Assembly (NCBI GenBank): GCA_023386645.1 | Contig: JAEWJI010000004.1 | Span: 1 to 24,561 of the forward strand | Length of the DNA: 24,561 nucleotides | Origin: Pseudomonadota bacterium | GTDB taxonomy: Bacteria > Pseudomonadota > Alphaproteobacteria > Caulobacterales > Caulobacteraceae | Direction: 5' to 3' | Shown: piece after piece, positions 21,309 through 24,561 of the stretch | Layout: each line of letters starts with the position of its first letter | Position numbering within the stretch: the first letter of the stretch is position 1 | Made by a program: the position numbers and the translations under genes | Notes under the pieces: model-generated | Databases searched by the model: none | What the model was told of the DNA's origin: nothing | Seen by the model: only the letters and a program-made list of their open reading frames with translations

Positions 21309-22715
21309 TCAGCCCTTCCCGCGCCCGCCCTTGGCCAGGGCGGCGAGTTTGGCGAGCGGGCCGCGCGGCCTGGGCGCGGGTTTAGGCTTCACGGGCTTGG
21401 CGTCGCGCGGCGCGTAGAGGCTGGCGCGGTCAAGCGGCAGGCCGGAGGGGCCGGGGCGGCGGCGCTGGGCCACGGTCTGGTAGACCAGGACCGACCCGCG
21501 CTCGAAGCTCTTCTTGAACAAGGCGAAATAGATCAGCCACAGACGGGTGCGCGCCTCGCCGGCCAGGGCGTAGGCCTCCTCGCGGCGGGCGTAGAGCCGG
21601 TCTTCCCAGTGCTTGAGCGTCAGTTCGAAGTGCTCGCGCATGTCCTCGACGTCCAGCGTCTCGAAACCGAAGCGGCCGAGGTTGGTGACGGTCATGCCGA
21701 TGGTGTCGAGCTCTCCGCCCGGGAAGATGAAGCGGGTGATGACCTTGGTGGTGGCGGTCGGCTTGATCGGATCGACGCCGCCGCGCCGCACCGACGCCTG
21801 GTGGAAATAGAGGCCGCCGGGCTTCAGCAGGCGGCGCATCTCGCGGAAGTGGCGTTCGTGGTTGGCGAAGCCGACGTGTTCGAACATCTCGACCTGGCTG
21901 ATGGCGTCGTATTCGCCTGAGGCCTCGATCTGGCGATAGTCCTTGAGCTCGAGCGTCACACGGTCGGACAGGCCCTCGCGCGCGACCTTGGCGCGGCCGT
22001 AGTCCAGCTGGGCCTGACTGAGGGTCACGCCATGGACGGTGACGCCGTAGTGCTTGGCCGCCCAGCACGACAGGCCGGCCCAGCCGCAGCCGACGTCGAG
22101 GAGTTTCTGGCCGGGCTGGAGCCTCAGCTTGCGGCAGATGCGGTCCAGCTTCTCTTCCTGTGCGCGCTCCAGCGTCGTGTCGTGATCCAGGAAGTAGGCC
22201 GAGGAATAGACCATCTCCGGGTCGAGGAAGAGGGCGTAGAAGTCGTTGCCGACGTCGTAGTGGAACTGGATGAAGTCCTGGTCCCGGCGGCCGGCCTTGT
22301 CGGCGCCGATGCCGTCGTTTCCGGTGCTGTCCCAGGCGGGCAGTTCGGTCGCGCCCTGATCGCCGCCGCCCAGCAGGAAGGGGAGGGCGTTCTTCAGCAC
22401 CAGCCCCTTGTCGGCGCGGCGGACCATGTGAACGGCCCGTCCGTGGTCCCAGCGGTCGGCGGCCTCCAGCGGAGAGCCGCCCTCGATGCGCAGGTCGCCC
22501 GAGGCGAACTGCTCGAACAGGGTCATCAGGCCGGGCTTGAGCAGCAGGCGGCGCACCGCCGAGGGGCGGGCCACCACGATCTGGATGTCGTCGCGGGCGT
22601 TCGGGCCCAGAGGCAGGACCTCGCCAGTCCACAGGCGGAGCGACAGGTCGGCCTGAAGCAGGTCGGCCAGATGGGCGACGATGGTGCGCGCGGCCTCGAT
22701 GCGGCGGTCGGTCAT
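21309..22715 (-). CDS. cfa: Cyclopropane-fatty-acyl-phospholipid synthase
   Basis: The enzyme transfers a methylene group from S-adenosylmethionine to unsaturated acyl chains of membrane phospholipids, forming cyclopropane rings that harden the membrane under stress. The 468-residue protein has an N-terminal lipid-binding region (LFEQFASGDLRIEGG, 67-80), the CFA signature FHYDVGNDFYALFLDPEMVYSSAYF (151-175), motif I LLDVGCGWAGL (205-215), GVTLSQAQ and EMFEHVG, and FIFPGGELDT. The last 50 residues form a basic Pro/Lys/Arg-rich tail ending GGRGKG, longer than the E. coli enzyme's C-terminus. The ATG at 22715 has GGGGAG upstream. It is divergent from rplU. Confidence 0.94.
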   Translation of the reverse strand: MTDRRIEAARTIVAHLADLLQADLSLRLWTGEVLPLGPNARDDIQIVVARPSAVRRLLLKPGLMTLFEQFASGDLRIEGGSPLEAADRWDHGRAVHMVRRADKGLVLKNALPFLLGGGDQGATELPAWDSTGNDGIGADKAGRRDQDFIQFHYDVGNDFYALFLDPEMVYSSAYFLDHDTTLERAQEEKLDRICRKLRLQPGQKLLDVGCGWAGLSCWAAKHYGVTVHGVTLSQAQLDYGRAKVAREGLSDRVTLELKDYRQIEASGEYDAISQVEMFEHVGFANHERHFREMRRLLKPGGLYFHQASVRRGGVDPIKPTATTKVITRFIFPGGELDTIGMTVTNLGRFGFETLDVEDMREHFELTLKHWEDRLYARREEAYALAGEARTRLWLIYFALFKKSFERGSVLVYQTVAQRRRPGPSGLPLDRASLYAPRDAKPVKPKPAPRPRGPLAKLAALAKGGRGKG

Positions 22716-22776
22716 GGTTCGGCTCCCCGGATGCCGCCGTTTCGCACAGAGGGCGGGGCGGGGGCTAGGGGCGGTC

Positions 22777-22805
22777 TATCCTTACCCGCGCAGCGGGGGA
22801 GGATA
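22777..22805. repeat. Short hairpin related to the outer hairpin of the palindromic element
   Basis: TATCCT (22777-22782) pairs with AGGATA (22800-22805), and CCCGC (22785-22789) with GCGGG (22793-22797), around GCA. Apart from one A in the C-run, the TCCT...CCCGC...GCGGGGGAGGA order is that of the outer hairpin of the element at 7953. It is probably a degenerate or half copy, here upstream of the rplU promoter. Confidence 0.5.
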
Positions 22806-22823
22806 GTTCGAGCCCGATTCACG

Positions 22824-22852
22824 TTGACTTGGACCTCGCCCTCGCTCTATAT
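22824..22852 (+). promoter_or_regulatory. Housekeeping promoter of rplU-rpmA
   Basis: TTGACT (22824-22829) matches the -35 consensus at five of six bases. Exactly 17 bases later CTATAT (22847-22852) resembles a -10 box. Transcription would start near 22859 and give a leader of about 60 bases before the rplU ATG. This is the best promoter-like sequence I found in the window. Confidence 0.62.
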
Positions 22853-22864
22853 CGCCGCCTCTTC

Positions 22865-22898
22865 GCCCGCGGGGGTCCCTGCGGGCGCACTCATTTTT
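22865..22898 (+). promoter_or_regulatory. Structured rplU leader: hairpin followed by T-run
   Basis: GCCCGC (22865-22870) pairs with GCGGGC (22881-22886), with inner G-C pairs extending the stem. After 7 bases the run TTTTT (22894-22898) follows, and the rplU AAAGG site comes shortly after. The arrangement could act as an attenuator or as the binding site for L21 autoregulation. Confidence 0.4.
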
Positions 22899-22918
22899 GC
22901 GTTCTCAAAGGCAGACCG

Positions 22919-23428
22919 ATGTACGCGGTGATCAAGACCGGCGGCAAGCAGTACCGGGTTCAACCGGGCGATGTGATCGTCGTCGAAAAGCTGGCCGGTG
23001 AAGCCGGCGGCGACGTCTCCTTCGGCGAAGTGCTGATGCTGGGCGGCGACAAGGGCGTGACCGTGGGCGCGCCGCTGATCGACGGCGCGACGGTCGCCGC
23101 GACCCTGGTCGAGACCCGCAAGGGCGAGAAGATCAAGATCTTCAAGAAGACCCGCCGCCAGGGCTATCGCCGCACCAACGGCCATCGCCAGATGGAATCG
23201 GTGCTGCGCATCACCGGCATCGAAGGCGCCGGCGAGAGCGCCAAGTGGGACGGCTCGACCCAGAGCCTGACCAAGGCGGAGATGAACCTGCGCGCCCGTG
23301 GCCTGGCGCCGCGTGTCGAGGCCGCTCCGGTGGTCGAGGCCGAGGCTCCCAAGCCGGCCAAGAAGCCCGCCGCCAAGAAGGCCCCGAAGGCCGAGACCGA
23401 AACCGCTGCTTCGACCGACGAAGCCTGA
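22919..23428 (+). CDS. rplU: 50S ribosomal protein L21
   Basis: L21 binds 23S rRNA in the large ribosomal subunit. The 169-residue protein starts with the family signature MYAVIKTGGKQYRV (1-14) and has KIKIFKKTRRQGYRRTNGHRQ (71-91), in which basic residues contact rRNA. The conserved core ends near residue 103. The remaining 66 residues are an extension: a semi-conserved WDGSTQSLTKAEMNLRARGL stretch, then a Lys/Ala/Pro/Glu-rich tail. Long L21 tails occur in alphaproteobacteria. The ATG at 22919 follows AAAGG and fits the family start. It is cotranscribed with rpmA, 65 bases downstream, from the promoter at 22824. Confidence 0.97.
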   Translation: MYAVIKTGGKQYRVQPGDVIVVEKLAGEAGGDVSFGEVLMLGGDKGVTVGAPLIDGATVAATLVETRKGEKIKIFKKTRRQGYRRTNGHRQMESVLRITGIEGAGESAKWDGSTQSLTKAEMNLRARGLAPRVEAAPVVEAEAPKPAKKPAAKKAPKAETETAASTDEA

Positions 23429-23493
23429 TATAGATTTCCTGCGCTCGACAGGCCGACCGGCCGGTAGCGCACTAAGGACGTAAGGAGCAGACC

Positions 23494-23784
23494 ATGGCTC
23501 ACAAGAAATCCGGTGGTTCGTCGCGCAACGGTCGCGACTCCGAGTCGAAGCGCCTGGGCGTGAAGAAGTTCGGCGGCGAGCGCGTGCTGGCCGGCAACAT
23601 CATCGTGCGTCAGCGCGGCACCACCTTCCACCCGGGTGACAACATCGGCATGGGCCGTGACCACACCCTTTTCGCGCTCACCAACGGCGCCGTGAAGTTC
23701 ACCACCAAGCGCGGTGGTCGTTGTTACGTGTCCATCCTTCCGGCCAATGACGACGCCCAGCCGACCATGATGGCCGCCGAATAG
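23494..23784 (+). CDS. rpmA: 50S ribosomal protein L27
   Basis: L27 reaches into the peptidyl-transferase centre of the 50S subunit and helps place tRNA. The 96-residue protein has the typical N-terminus MAHKKSGGSSRNGRDS (1-16), followed by SKRLGVKKFGGERVLAGNIIVRQRGTTFHPGDNIGMGRDHTLFAL, and ends with a short variable tail. The ATG follows the strong site TAAGGAG. An intrinsic terminator at 23857-23892 ends the rplU-rpmA unit, the usual gene order. Confidence 0.98.
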   Translation: MAHKKSGGSSRNGRDSESKRLGVKKFGGERVLAGNIIVRQRGTTFHPGDNIGMGRDHTLFALTNGAVKFTTKRGGRCYVSILPANDDAQPTMMAAE

Positions 23785-23856
23785 CGCGAAACGGACCGAC
23801 ACCCCGGATCGCGAAGGCTCCAGAAGCCGCCGATCCGGACCAAGGGAAATATTCCG

Positions 23857-23892
23857 CGGGGAGTCTGGATCACCAGGCTCCCCGTTTTCGTT
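23857..23892 (+). terminator. Intrinsic terminator of rplU-rpmA
   Basis: A 12-bp stem (23857-23868 with 23873-23884, one G-T pair) closes over the loop ATCA. TTTTCGTT follows directly. It lies 72 bases after the rpmA stop and just before the GNAT gene, whose ribosome binding site is beyond it. Confidence 0.92.
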
Positions 23893-23934
23893 CCCCCGCC
23901 TCGCAGCCGCCCGAGCCCTCCAAGGAGGCGGCAC

Positions 23935-24486
23935 GTGAACGAGGCGACGCGCATGTGCATCATCGAATCCGGCCCCGTGGTGGAAACCCGGCGACTGGTC
24001 CTGCGCAGCCCGGGGCTTCACGACGTGCCGCGCCTCGCGACCCTGGCGGACGATCCGGACATCGCCCGGATGACCATGCGGATGCCGCACCCCTATCGGG
24101 CGCGCGACGCCGAGGACTTCGTGGTCCAGGTGGCGGGACAGGATCCGAGGCGGGCCGCGACCTTCGTCATCGAGCACGAGGACCACGGGCCGGTCGGCGT
24201 ACTGGGCATGTTCGAGAACGGGGACCCGATGCCCGAGACCGGCTACTGGATCGGACGCGAGTTCTGGGGCCGGGGCTATGCGACCGAGGCCCTGGAGGGC
24301 GCCCTGGTCTGGGCCGGGCGGAAGTGGAAGCGGCGCGCCCTGATGGCCGGTCATTTCGCCGACAACCCCGCCTCGGGCCGCGTCCTGGAGAAGGCGGGCT
24401 TCCTCTACACCGGCGAGACCCGGCCGCAGTTCAGCCAGGCGCGGGGCGAGACGGTGGATACGCGGATGATGGTCTGGCTGATGTAG
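23935..24486 (+). CDS. GNAT-family N-acetyltransferase (RimJ/RimL-like)
   Basis: This 183-residue protein has the Acetyltransf_3 layout: ETRRLVLRSPGLHDVPRL (17-34), the beta-4/acetyl-CoA loop region TGYWIGREFWGRGYATEAL (102-120, with the R-x-x-G-x-G/A-type pyrophosphate loop read as GRGYAT), and FADNPASGRVLEKAGFLYTGE near the end. Such proteins acetylate amino groups of ribosomal proteins, other protein N-termini or small molecules. The acceptor is not predictable. The start is a GTG preceded by the near-perfect site AAGGAGG, 6 bases away. The gene lies after the ribosomal-protein terminator and may have its own weak promoter in between. Confidence 0.9.
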   Translation: MNEATRMCIIESGPVVETRRLVLRSPGLHDVPRLATLADDPDIARMTMRMPHPYRARDAEDFVVQVAGQDPRRAATFVIEHEDHGPVGVLGMFENGDPMPETGYWIGREFWGRGYATEALEGALVWAGRKWKRRALMAGHFADNPASGRVLEKAGFLYTGETRPQFSQARGETVDTRMMVWLM

Positions 24487-24508
24487 GCCCACCGACGGGC
24501 GCGCATGA

Positions 24509-24561
24509 TCCTCCCCCGATGGGGGAGGGGGACCATGCGAAGCATGGTGGAGGGGGTGATC
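24509..24561. repeat. Palindromic intergenic element, copy 3, cut by the window end
   Basis: The left arm of the same element family begins TCCTCCCCC and contains the outer hairpin (CCTCCCCC-gat-GGGGGAGG) and the inner hairpin CCATGC-gaa-GCATGG, and then runs GTGGAGGGGG to the window end. It starts 22 bases after the GNAT stop. The right arm would lie beyond the window. Confidence 0.8.

Overview
The window is a GC-rich, densely coded piece of a bacterial chromosome. It carries a fused cysNC, an rplU whose L21 protein has a Lys/Ala-rich C-terminal tail, a TadG-like pilus protein and little intergenic DNA. This gene mix, together with the GC-rich codon use, suggests an alphaproteobacterium, most likely of the Caulobacterales (Caulobacter/Brevundimonas/Phenylobacterium type). 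The taxon is inferred from gene content only; I could not run a similarity search. I see no rRNA, tRNA, CRISPR array, transposase or prophage.

Layout. 1-200: the end of an OmpA-type gene and a strong UUCG-loop terminator. 259-7131: two class I methyltransferases, a PhyH-type dioxygenase, a TadG-like VWA protein with an unusual insertion, and a translationally coupled pair (isopenicillin-N-synthase-like oxygenase, then TPR-FkbM methyltransferase). 7268-8351: an OmpA lipoprotein with a glycine zipper, a palindromic intergenic element and a 58-residue membrane protein. 8395-12592: UDP-glucose dehydrogenase divergent from cysD-cysNC (sulfate activation to PAPS). 12630-15126: mtgA, a second copy of the intergenic element, a WD40 protein and an unrecognised protein with a helix-turn-helix-like N-terminus. 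15178-20087: a metal-handling block (CobW/COG0523 GTPase with a His-rich linker; UreH/NicO-like membrane protein plus CDF zinc exporter behind a Zur-like operator) interleaved with two secreted proteins that carry IPTL-CTERM-type sorting tails. 20201-22715: an AraC-family regulator and cyclopropane-fatty-acid synthase. 22824-23892: a promoter, a structured leader, rplU, rpmA and an intrinsic terminator. 23935-24486: a GNAT acetyltransferase, followed by a third, cut-off copy of the intergenic element.

How the parts may work together. The most coherent accessory theme is zinc. The COG0523 GTPase, the His-tailed CDF protein and the UreH-like protein are metal-trafficking families. The dyad TGTTATTCTATAACA in front of the last two differs at one position from the TGTTATA-N-TATAACA core of classical Zur boxes. 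The two IPTL-CTERM genes bracket the transporter pair and share a leader design, a hairpin with a five-base loop placed directly against a GGGGGA ribosome binding site, so they may be co-regulated. A family of nested palindromes, with compensated base changes in the inner hairpin, lies 7-22 bases beyond the stop codons of three genes and looks like a REP/MITE-type element. Gene functions are assigned by reading motifs; regulatory functions are inferences.
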